In this document: piece after piece, positions 36,294 to 48,000 of the stretch | Layout: every line of letters starts with the position of its first letter | Position numbering within the stretch: position 1 is the stretch's first letter | Assembly: GCF_030052815.1 (NCBI RefSeq) | Contig: NC_079505.1 | Coordinates: 3,124,369-3,188,368, forward strand | Source: Hevea brasiliensis | Taxonomy: Eukaryota > Streptophyta > Magnoliopsida > Malpighiales > Euphorbiaceae | DNA: 64,000 nt | Reading direction: 5' to 3' | The notes under the pieces: model-generated | The model's database searches: none | The model's input: the letters and a program-made list of their open reading frames with translations, nothing else | Told to the model about the DNA's origin: nothing | Position numbers and translations under genes: made by a program

Positions 36294-39200
36294 ATAGCAT
36301 AAAAGTGATTTACACCCGTGATGGTATCATTATCAAGATGTACAAAAGCATTCTTGATCCAGTCATAAACAAGAAAGCTCTAGTGGGTTCAAACTTTAAC
36401 TGCCACCAAGATAATCATTATCATTTACAGTAAAAAAGAACAAGCCTCTTGCTCAACAAAATCTTGAAGGCCATCAGCATCTTAGGAATTTGCAAGCCAA
36501 AAAGATACAGGAGGAGGAACAAGGAGGATGTCGTTTAGATAGTCACACAAGGAAGGCAGATAAGCAAAGTAAAATCCATGGCAGTATATTGGGCTTAATT
36601 TCACACATCCTCACTTCAACTCATACATTGTTTCATTCTATCCATTAATTTCAATTTGTACCTTAAAAATATTGAAATTTTAATTTAATACAATACAAAG
36701 TCCCTCTAGATTATCTTGAGTACTTCGGCCAAAAATTGATCTATACATATTAGTCATAATAAAAAAATATTTTTTGACACATGTAGAGAATGGTGTCTAA
36801 TTAAATATTTTTTATTGTGCCACCTATGCATGTCCATATCAACTTCCAATCAGAATACCTAAGGATTACTTTTATAATTCAAATAGAAGTTAAAAAATGG
36901 TAATGAAACAATTGTTAAAGTTGAAAAATGGTTGGTGAAATTAAACCAGCATATTGTGAAGATTGCAATATGATGATCACGGGTAAGAAAGAGTTTGTAA
37001 TACAAATTGAAGTTCAAAAACGGTGATGAAGCAACTCTTAAAGTTGAGGAACAGTGAGTAAAATTAAGTCAACTTATTGTGAAGATTGCAATGTGAGTAA
37101 AAAATTCTTATCGTATTCCTGTCTTTTTAAATGGCAAATCGTTCATTTTCCATCCTATTAAACAATTCTCTAGTAATTGTGAATTTTAATCCCATGAACT
37201 CTATAATTTTTATAGTGCATACCTGAATTTTGCCTCATGTTCAATTATATCCCTTAATTTTAATTTGTTATTCAAAAGTCCTAGAATTTTAATTTTATTT
37301 CATAAAATCCCTCTAACTTGCTATAGTAAATTTTCAAGTTAAAAAAAAATGAAATTAACCTTTTATTTTCTTCTTTCTCACACTAAAAAAACATTGACTA
37401 TTTCAATAATCATCTGAATCTATCATAAAAATATCAATGCCAACATAACAATCTACTTCCTAGAAAGTAGAAAGATTTACCCTTCACTAAAAAATAATGA
37501 ACTGCATTTATGTAACACTTAAGGGATTTTTTTTATCTGGAAACATACCATTGCAAGTTAGAGTGACTTTTTGTAAAATAAAATTAAAGTTTGAAGACTT
37601 TTTTTTTTGTAATAAATTGAAGTTAAGTGATAAAATAAAATATGAAACAAAATTCAGGAACGATTAAATAGGGGTGGCCACCGGATTAGTCCAGGCTAAA
37701 TGTCAGCCTGAATCAGTGATTTTGGTTTAACATTCTGAAGATCATAATTGGATCATAAGTTCTATTTCGGATAAGTTTTGATTCTAATTTGATTTTAGTT
37801 CAATTTTGATTTGATCGACTTTAATGGCTAATTATTTTAATTTTTTAAAAAAAATTATTTCAACACAAAATTACATCAAATTCATCAATTTTAATTTAAT
37901 TTAAAATTAATTTTATTTAATATGATTTTAATTAATTTAAATTTTAAGTTAAATCAATTTAATTTCGATTCTCAATCGGAAGTGGCCGGGTCTGCTCTCC
38001 ATGCCTTGCAACTAGAAAACTTCAAATTTTATTATTATTATTATTTTTCATTAATATCTTTAAAATTAATGTTAAAACTTGGATTTCATCTTTAAATATC
38101 GAAATAATTGAATTATATTTATAATTATTATTAATCTTTAATATATTTTAGTTATAACTAGTTTTAGAAGCACATGCGTACATACATCAAAGAATTTATA
38201 ATATATTTTATTATATATTTATAATTACTAAAATTAAAATATTACGTTTAATTTTAATTTCACTAATTTTATAAATAAATAATATTTATTAATTTAAATA
38301 TTATTAAAATAAAATAAAATAAAAATGTAATATATTAATATGTTTGAATGACCAAAATCTTAATTTAGTGATATTAGAATTATTTTTAAGATTAATAAAA
38401 AAAAATTATCTATATTTGAAAGTAAAAATGATAAGCTCATATTTCATGCAAGCTGATATATAATATTATGTCAGACTATTTTTTTTTTATTTTGAAGAAA
38501 ACAAATTTATTTTATTTATATTTTAATTTTTTTTAAAAGAATACATTTAGTAAGAGAATGAGATGAAAAATTATAATAATAATATTCTAAAATAGAATGA
38601 ATAATTAAAATTTAATAGATAGTACTTAAATATATGTAATATGAAATTGTGGGAATGTATTTTAAATTAAATAAAATAATAAAATTAAATATTTAATAAT
38701 AATATAATAATAATAAATTTGTAATTATAAATAAAATTATATAATTACATTTTAAAAAGTGTTACACTCTTTATTTTTCTTCCTATATCTCTTAAATAAA
38801 ATTAAAAGAGAGTTTAAAATTAAGAAGCTGGAGTGTGATAAATTATATAATAGAAAGTAAATTTTAATTTTTATTATTTTAACTTTTATTAATATATTTT
38901 CTTTTATTTTTTTTTCAAATATTAACTTAATTACTTTTTGTAGCAATAATTTTTTTAATGATTTTAAATTTTAATAATATATTTTATCATATTTATAAGG
39001 CTTACATTGGTTAACTAAAAATATTTGTAAAAAATTGGTATAAACACAAGAAATCAAAAGTCAAATTTTAATCTCATGACTTTGGCTTTTTCGGTTTAAC
39101 GTCATTCTCAATGGTTTTTACCATTAGAAAAAATAAAAATTTTAGTTAAAGTTGTGCATAAATTAAAATTTTACTTTATTGATATTTTTAAATATATTTT

Positions 39201-39588
39201 ACATTTTATATATTAATATTAGATTGAGTTTTTTTTAAAAAATAATATATCATTCATTAAGTTTAAATTTTTATTTATGTTATTATATTTAATTATAATT
39301 TATTATATTAAATAGTTTTTTAAATATTAAATAAAATTTTATTTTTGTGTTAGTTCATAAATCGATCATTTATTTATATTTTATATAAATTATAGACATA
39401 AAAGCTATTTCATAAATATTGCATTTAATAACAATTCCTTTTAAAGCATTAAAAAATAAATGATAAATTATAAAAAAATATATTATTTATCATATTTTCA
39501 ATATATTAAATAAAAAAATTAAAATATTATCAATTTTATTATAATCTCTTACATTATTTTTGTTTTATATACAATGATTTAAAGTTAT
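36294..39588. other. Gene-poor intergenic region
   Basis: 36294-36600 is non-repetitive (see the note at 29217-29363). From about 36640 the sequence becomes AT-rich, with words such as CCCTTAATTTTAATTTGTTA. At 37670-37990 lies a possible small element (AGGGGTGGCCACCGG to AGTGGCCGGGTCT). From 38000 the sequence is almost pure A/T. ORF 38752-38946 is accidental. Confidence 0.5.
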
Positions 39589-39857
39589 TGTAATATCCCA
39601 TGTGGAAAGGAAGATCTCGGCTGAGAGCAATCCTCTGAAAGAACATGGCTCGCTGGTGACTTTATCCAAATGGAGAATAGGAATGAACCGAGTTTCACAT
39701 CAAAAAGGGAGAGAAAAGTGAAGATTCTTATAAAGTGACAAACCTCTAACTTGAATAACGTGTTTTTAGGCTTCAAAGAGGGGGTCTAAAGGACAAAATA
39801 GTGCAGTCCGTTGGGCCAAGGTGGACAATACTATCCAGTTCCAAGAGGGACGTTATA
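39589..39857 (-). mobile_element. Short solo LTR (TRIM-like)
   Basis: 269 bp starting TGTAATATCCCATGTGG and ending GAGGGACGTTATA, so with imperfect inverted ends. The sequence is GC-richer than its surroundings, with the wording common in short plant LTRs (read on the minus strand: TAACGTCCC, GGCCCAACGGACTGCACTAT, CTTTAGACCCCC, CTTATAAGAA.). Flanks GTTAT and ATTAT may be a decayed target duplication. The ORF at 39585-39776 lies inside and is not a gene. Confidence 0.5.
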
Positions 39858-40559
39858 ATTATATTATTGAAAACTCTATTGGCCATATAATTTTTTTTAG
39901 TGTATACGATCATATATTTTAAAATCAATTTACAATACTAATTAAATCTACTTTTTAAGCAATTATAAAGACATATTTTTTGTACAAAAATAAAATTCAA
40001 GTGTTTTTTTTTAATCAAAATCAAACACTAATCCTTACTAATTGAATTAATTCTATTATTAGATAAATAATGATATTATTAAATTATTATTGGTTTTAAT
40101 AATTTTATTTTTAAAATAAATTTTAAAAAAGTAAAACAGGAAATAATGAATACAAATAAATAGAACAAATCACCAATTAGAAAATGGTTATTCAAACAAA
40201 ATTAATTAGTATAAAAAATATGTAATTCACTATAAATCATGGAACATGGTTTATTTTAATCAAAATAGTTATTTTATTTTATATGAAAAAGGATTATTTA
40301 TGTTTAAATTAAAATATTAATTTTAATGTTAATAAATTAGTTTTTAAATTTAAATAATTACAGCTTTTAATAAATGAAATGAAAACAAAATTTAAAAAAT
40401 GTAAATTAAAAATTTCATATCCAAGAGTGCTTTTTTTATGTAACAGGATTAGAACCACATTTAAGACAACTAGAGAAGCTATAAACACAAATAATTAGTA
40501 ATGTCCAATTAGTTAAGTATAAACAAGAAAATTTAAACTCAAATTTAAGAAATATTGGA
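39858..40559. other. AT-rich spacer, nothing recognised
   Basis: Only A/T-rich low-complexity sequence. Confidence 0.6.
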
Positions 40560-41565
40560 TTAATTGCGATCAAGAATTAAATTAAAGAACTATAGAAGAA
40601 TTAAAGAAAAAGAATAAAAATGATACTTATTACATCATGATGATGACATCATATAAGATGTCAAAATTAATTTTAATTTTCCAACCTTTTTTGACCAAGT
40701 CAATTATGGGCATAAAAACAAAAATTCAAAAGATTTTTTTCACTTCTTCTTTTGCTTATTCTCTTCTTATTTTGTTCCACCATTTCATAAATCCTCTAAA
40801 TCCCAACATTAAATCTTATCCCTAGACCTAGATAAACACTTTTCAAGTTTGGATTCTTATGGAATTCATGAATTTAAGTTTATGTGTGATGAAATTGCAT
40901 TTGAAATAAAGGAAATCATTCTTAAATAAGGGAAGAAAGAATGTGGCAGCCATAGAACCCTAAGGTTTTAATGGTATTTAGTTAGGTTAAACATGAAATA
41001 TTGGTGAATAGATGTTATATATGTGATTGTATAATTAGATTACATGAATTAAAATGTAAGAAATGAGTAAATGGCATGTTTGACCTATTGTGAAGTGATT
41101 AGATAAGATATAGATATAAAACTTTCATGAAGAATACTAACCCAAATTATCCATTAACCTAATCAAATTATTGAAACCTAAGACATAGTAGAACATTAAT
41201 TATGGACTTAACTTGATCAAATTATTGAACGAAGTTGGAAAAAAAACTAGAACCAAAACAATTGGGGTGATTCAAAATGAGAATACACTTAAGACAATAA
41301 GGAACATTTTCTATGAAGGAAGGCTCCAAAACCAAAATTAAAGTCAACAATTTGACTTGAATAGTATAGTGAATAGTAAATTTATTATAAGTTCTACTAT
41401 GAAATATATTTGAAATGACAATGTTTAGCAAATTGTTAAGATAAGTTTTGAAACCACAGTGTCATGACTTTGTGTTTAATGCTCATGTTTAGTCAAATTC
41501 TTGAATAAATGTGATTTATATTTTGCATAAAGATTATTTTAGTATGTTGTGCACCATCGGTCCAA
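40560..41565 (+). mobile_element. Truncated, decayed LTR of the A/B/C family, inverted
   Basis: Its reverse complement resembles LTR A/B. The stretch at about 41100-41180 reverses to CAATTTGATTAGGTTA-type wording plus TTCTTCATGAAAGTT, as at 34627-34680, and about 41541-41560 reverses to a TGGTGCACAACA block. No intact ends and no target duplication. It is strongly diverged, so older than A, B and C. Confidence 0.5.
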
Positions 41566-41584
41566 TTGATTGAGATTGAGTATG

Positions 41585-41745
41585 AAATTGAAGCAGCTGT
41601 TTAGAAAAAATTTTAGAAAGTTTTTTACGGTATTTGAAGAATTGTTTTTCAAAAAATACAGAACTCTCATGAAGCAGTTGTTTAGAAAAATTTTTAAGTG
41701 CTTTTTTTTTATTTTTGAAGAATTTGTTTTCTCAAAATACAGAGA
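41585..41745. repeat. About 80-bp imperfect tandem duplication
   Basis: Two units, each starting with GAAGCAG.TGTTTAGAAAAA and ending near CAAAA.ATACAGA. The translation shows it as KQLFRK...F..FEE repeated. The ORF here (41570-41761) is a consequence of the duplication, not a recognisable gene. Confidence 0.75.
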
Positions 41746-41761
41746 GGTTTATAAAATTTAA

Positions 41762-43370
41762 AATATTAATTAGTTTTAATTTTAACTAAATATTTTAAGT
41801 ACTTATTAGAAAATGCTCACCACTTATCAAAAGTAAGAAAATTGTTTTAAAATGTGACATTTTACATGAATTTAGACATAGTATTATTAAAATTTTTCAT
41901 AAGATATTGAATTCTATTAGAATACATTAAAAATAGTAATTTATATAAAATAAAATATATTTTTATTTTAATTATTAAATATAGTTATAAGTTTTCAGTA
42001 AATGTATAAATTTAATCATATCCATTTTAATCTATTTATAAGTTTGTTTTCTAATTAATTTATATATATATATATATATATTAATTACAAAAAGTTTTAT
42101 ATATTTTTTAATTTTAACTTTTAAATTCTTAATCATATTTTTTACTCTTTCTTTTTTAATTTACATATTTTATTTAAAAAAAATTGAAGTTATTTTTTTA
42201 CTATAATAAAATTCCGCGGTATTTATATTATTTTAAGAAACTCTTTTTAATTTAAATTTCAAGTCTTATTTTAAAAAAAATAATAATTTCAAGTTCTTCA
42301 CTCTAAGGTTCTAGTTTTATTCTTTTAGGAAACTACACTTTATTTTTTTAATGAGAAAATTATTTTATAGAAAAATTTTAATTTTCTCTCTTTTATCATT
42401 AATTAAATCTATTAATATTACATGATATTAAGAGTTTTATTTCAATAAATTTGTACATTTATTAAAAAAAGAGTTCAAATCCTAATAAAAATAGAAATTA
42501 AGATAATAATATTTTTCATATATAAAATATTATATTATTATAATATTTAATTTAATATTATGAATAATATAAAAATTAAGATTATTTTTGTCCATTAGAA
42601 AGTTCACCCATCATTTGTGTGTATATATATATATGTGTGTGTGTGGTTTCTATGATTATTTTGTTAAAAATTAGTTTATTTTATAAAAACTTAAATTTTA
42701 TAAAATTTATGTATTTTATTTCACAAATTTTATGAAAAATAATATATAAATTTTTATAAAATAATTATTTTGTAAAAACTTATTGAATTAATGAAAATAA
42801 TAACACTTTATAAAAGTATAAGTACATAGTATTTCTCATAAATAATGTAATAAAATATTATTTTAAATTAATAATAATGATATTATATTTTCTTTTATTA
42901 CTAAAGTAAATAATTGAAGTTATAGTTATTAGTTTAATATAATGTCTTATTATATTAATTTACAAGAAATATATATTTTTATATATTTTCTTAGGTATAT
43001 ATGATTTTTTTTATTTTTTTTAAATTCTATTTTATTTAATAAATTTTAATTGAAAAAAGTAAGATTTTAAATTGAAGTTTCATTTAAGGTTATATAAATA
43101 AATGAAATAAAATTTTATTAATTTCTTTTTTTTTTTTTTAAATAAGCCAATTAGGCTTAACACAATTAGATTTAAAAAATAAAATACATAAGAAACTAGA
43201 AAAACATAGACACGACAAGAGAGTAGAAACAAGGCATTTGTATTGGTCAACGCGCCTCTAGTTGTTTAATTTCAACTAACACCTTAACAATTTCATTACT
43301 ATTAAATTTAATTTTATTAATTTAAATATAAAAGATAATTTTGTCGGAAGGTTTTCAATATTATTTGATT
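41762..43370. other. AT-rich gene-free region
   Basis: A/T-rich with (TA)n at about 42061-42081 and (TA)n/(GT)n at about 42620-42646. No gene seen. Confidence 0.6.
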
Positions 43371-43885
43371 GTATAAATTATAAATTAGTTCATAAAATTT
43401 AGTAAAATTTATAATTTAATTTCTATAATTTTAAAATAAAATAATTTTATCCCTGAAATTTAATAAAATTTACAATTTAATCCCTCCGTCTAATCGATTG
43501 TTAATTATAACAAAAATAATTAAAATGACTGTAACTCTATATTTCTAACTGAAACAATTTAATGCCTGATATTTTATATTATAAATAAAATAGTCCATTA
43601 ATATAAACTTTATAAATAAAATAGTCCCTTAATTTAAACTATTTTGTTTATAATCCAAAATCTCATGGCTAAATTATTTAAGTCAGAAAATATATAAAAT
43701 AAAGGCATTTTATTTATTTTTTTTTACCATAATTAACAATAAATTAGAAGAAAAATTAAACGAAATGATTAAATTATAATTTTTACTAAATTTTAAAAAT
43801 TAAATTACTTAATTTTAAAAATGTAAAAATTAAATTATAGATCTTATCAAATTTTAAAAATTAAATTATCGTTTACCTAATTGAT
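43371..43885. mobile_element. AT-rich MITE-like inverted repeat
   Basis: The two halves are imperfect reverse complements. The left has AAAATTTATAATTTAATTTC and TTTAATCCCTCCGTCTAAT; the right has repeated AATTTTAAAAATTAAATTA. Exact ends and target duplication are not clear. Confidence 0.4.
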
Positions 43886-45089
43886 TTTTAGGGCACAGTT
43901 TTTTTTAGTTATATTAGCTCTTTATGTGTCTTTGGATGAGTGCTATTTATCAGGCGATTTATTATATTATTGGATCCCTTTTAGATGTATAACTAGCAAG
44001 GATGAAAGTATCTCGTCATTATCAATCAATCAGGATTCAACTCCGATGATAAACATTTCAAGATTATTTATTCTAAATGCATTATGCCAATGTGAAAGAA
44101 TGTGTCATTAAGATCACTTATCAAAAAATTAAATTCATTCAGCCAAAAAGGTTTGAGGTTTAAACCAGCAATGTATCTTAAGTTTCGGTCTCAAGTCCCA
44201 ATATAAGTGTGGTGGTAAAAGAGATTCATTCAGCCGGAAAGATCTTAGGTTTGAACTTCACCACTAACTTCTCGGTGTAGTGGCATATTTACGTTCAACT
44301 AAATTATCCAGTGGAAGTATACTAAGCTTCGACCTTGACATAAGGACAATGGGGTGCTTCAGATGTGTATAGATGTGAAAAGTGCAATGTTTCCTGTCGG
44401 TGTGTTATCAACCTAAAAAGAAACGTGTTTATATGGAGGAAATAATAGAAGATCTCATGCATTGTCGGCTACAAATTGCAAATGAACCAGTCAGAAAGAG
44501 AGAAAGAGACCGAGTATAGTCTACATTCTACAACAAAGTGGCTCCTATTCTTACCAACCATCATGATCCAGGGGAGTCTTCAACTGCAACTGCTATATTT
44601 GACCAAGCCATGATAAGAAAAATAAAGGATACAAAGACAACTCAACAAGAAAACGTATTCCAAAAGAAAGAGAAGATTCAAATGAGAGCAAATGATTTCT
44701 TAAAGCATTGTATAATAAGGAAGCAGAGGCAGAAATGTTCAAAATTCCAGTGTTAATATTCTCTTATGTGAAAGACTGTGAAAGGAAACTACAAATATAA
44801 TATATACACATAAACCTGTCTCAGTTGTCTTCTGCATTTTCTAATTAACATTCGCCACTTCCTTGTTGAACTTTTATCCAAGAGAAACTTCATTTTGGGT
44901 TTGAAATTGTAAAACATAGAATATTTCCAGATGTTTTGAACATGTCACAGTGGCATGGCTGCCCTTTTTAAGCAGGAATTGGCACCCAGGTAGTGCTTGT
45001 CTAGAATCTGGGTAGTATTGGATGGTCAGAGGTACTAGGATTCTGTATTAAGCTTTGGAAACTGAAAGAAAGTAGTGAGGTCTTTACAA
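43886..45089. other. Promoter-side region of the receptor kinase
   Basis: 44120-44260 has two imperfect copies of an ATTCATTCAGCC..AAAG..TTAGGTTT segment. 44590-45089 is the upstream region shared with the relic at 16640-17980. The best conserved block (ATACACATAAACCTGTCTCAGTTG, about 44803-44826) follows an AT-rich TATA-like run (AATATAATATATA) and recurs at 16905-16940. This is the likely core promoter or leader. ORFs 43881-44111 and 44538-44756 show no domain. Confidence 0.5.
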
Positions 45090-48000
45090 ATGGATCAAGG
45101 AAAACAGATTTTCTTGCTGATTATGTGCCTTCAAGTTTTCCTTATAGCAGCAGTTACAGATCCTCATGACTGTAAGTCACTTTTAACTATCATTTTAACA
45201 TCCAAACTTATTGGGGTCAACTCCATTTTTGCAATTAATGGGTTCCATCAATTCATTATGGAGAAAGCCAAAATTTTCTATCTTCAAATGCTGCACAGAA
45301 TAATAGCTTGAGATCACGAAGGAACTTATATGAAGTACATAAAATATGAGATCATGAATTTGCATGCACAATCCAGAATTAATGGAAAGCCTTGCAGCTA
45401 CTAAACCTCTTAACTGCGTATTGATAATACCTTGCATGAATTTCAAATCAAGCTCAGTGTAAATATACTTACAAATTCATCAAATTGCTGAGCAACATTT
45501 ATGTGCCTGCACCCATGTGTTCTGTATTGAGAATTCATTTTAAGTGTTTAACCTATTTCTGATACCTGATGCAGTCGCTGCTCTGTCTGCGGTCAAGAGT
45601 AACTGGCAGAACACACCACCCAATTGGATCGGCATTGATCCTTGTGGGAGCAGTTGGGAAGGAATACAATGCTCCAATTCACGTATCACATCCATGTAAC
45701 ACACTTGTTCTCCTTTTCTCATTCATTAGCCTGATTTCCTCTTTATCAAGTGCTTATGGCTAAACTGAACACTTGCCATTTTAAGAGTCTTGTCAGGCAT
45801 GGGTTTGACGGGAACACTGACAGCAGACATTGGAAATTTACCCAAGCTACAAAATCTGTAGGTTCTCTACTTCTCCTCTCTTTTCTCATCCCCATACATC
45901 AATAGGTTCTTGATAATTCACTTAAAAAGTTCTTTCTAGTTACACTTCTCCGATGTTCTTTTGCCATTACAATATAATCATAGTAGACTACACAGCTCAG
46001 CAGGCTTGACAATGGTGAGAGGAGCAAATATGGACTCCTGTTACCAACTTACCATGGATTCTCACAATCAATCTGCAATAGAAGAGATTTATGCATTGCA
46101 ATATTTCTATGCGCGTGTATGTACATACCCAGATATGAAATGCTAGAAATATTATGTACAGGTATATGCAAACAAGCACATACTATTTATCACAGCATCC
46201 AAGAACCAGCTATTATGCCTTAGAAACCATCAGGTGGAAGAACTCCTAGCATTTTGCAATGAACACCAGTAACACTTGAATAACCTACCAGAGCATGTGA
46301 AGCATTTCAAAGATGAATATTTATATGATGATACGATGCCCTGATTATCAGTTTCCACATGTAGGGATTTATCTCAAAATATGGGTTTGACAGGAACTCT
46401 TCCACCAGCAATTGGAAATTTGAAGAACCTTGTATACCTGTAAGAAAATTGTTATTCTTCCAACTTATGGAGGTACAACCTCATGCTTCACTGCCTAATT
46501 TTCTTTTTCAAGCCAGATCCCTGGTTGGTTGCAGTTTTTTTGGTCCAATTCCCAACACAATAGGATCTCTAACACAGCTTATCTCATTGTAAGGACTTCT
46601 ACTATGGTATTCATCTTGCTATTATTTATGGAGGTCACAAAATTGCAGACATGTAATGAGAAGCAATTCTGCCAACTCAAGATGTCTTTTGATTAATTGG
46701 AACACAATCTAAAAAATTCTTTTTTTTTTTCAGATGATCTATGCAAATTCATAGATAAAACTTGAACCTACATTGCACCTGTGGATTTTTAATATTTTTA
46801 TAACGCAAATTTTTTCAATTCTTTGCAGATCTTTAGCTTCTAACAAATTCAATGGCGAAATACCACCTTCTATTGGCAATCTGTTGAATCTGTATTGGCT
46901 GGATATAACCGACAATAAGCTCACAGGAACAATTCCAGTCTCTAATGAGACTTCACCTGGTTTGGATTTGCTAGTAAATACAGGACACTTGTATGTAACC
47001 AAGTATATTCGGTCATATCTTAATTTTATAGTCCTCTATTTTCTCCAACATAATGATTGGCGACTTGATCATTATTTGCAGTCATCTTGGACAAAATCAG
47101 CTCACAGGCACAATTCCACCCAAATTATTCAGCTCAAACATGACATTGATACATGTGTAAGTTCTACCGATCAGCTATACACAGGATCAAATTGCTAATC
47201 TGCATGTAGATAGATGAAAAATACAAATGTGACTATCTCACAATGAATGTGCCATTTTCTTACTTCATAAACAGCCTACAAATGTAAGAAAATAGCAAAT
47301 TTCACAACTGCTATGTTCTTGAAGATATAGAAACTACATATTTAGTACTCGTTGTCAGATTGCATTTTTTGCTATCCCTTGAACTTCTGTATCAGAAAGG
47401 CTTAGGACTGAAGAAGTAGAACTAGAACTAAGTCCTTGGACTGCAAAGCACAGGTGCTTGGATTTCAGTCATTAGCTTCCATTTAATAAGAACATACTAA
47501 AGTTAGGGCCACATCTAGATTAAATGAAGGGGCTGCCAGTTCTGGTTGTCCAACTTTAGCCAAAGACATTTTTTATGATTAAGTCACTTCACAACCTTAT
47601 ATCCCTAACTGTTTAACAAAAGAGGGAAGTGAGAAGCCGTAAGGAATAAGGACAAAGATAAAGAAGTTGCAATTACTAGGTTCTACATCCTCACAAATTT
47701 CAGAAGCATCATCTTAGTAATGAATTATGAAGAAGAATAAAGTTGTGTAAACTTGACCATGAACAAATCTCTAACTGCATAGTAGAATCTACAGAATTAG
47801 AATTGAGGAGACCACTTCAGCATTCATGAACTAAAAATTTGCCTTCCTGGGTTGCTGGGCTTTATTCTTCTTTCCAGAAGCATCCTCCTATGTGTATCTT
47901 CTGCGAAAAAATAATTTATGCCACAGGTCCAAGGGTAGCCTGCAGAAAAGTTTTCTATATTCAGGAGGTTACCTAGCATTCCAACTGAGCTAATTTAAAG

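Noticed and set aside
39589..39857. Cassandra-type LTR with a 5S rRNA promoter
   Set aside because: The TGTAATATCCCA start looks similar, but the 5S-like internal box motif is not visible.
45075..45089. Upstream GTG-initiated extension of the receptor kinase
   Set aside because: Plant translation starts at ATG; the ATG at 45090 directly precedes the signal peptide.
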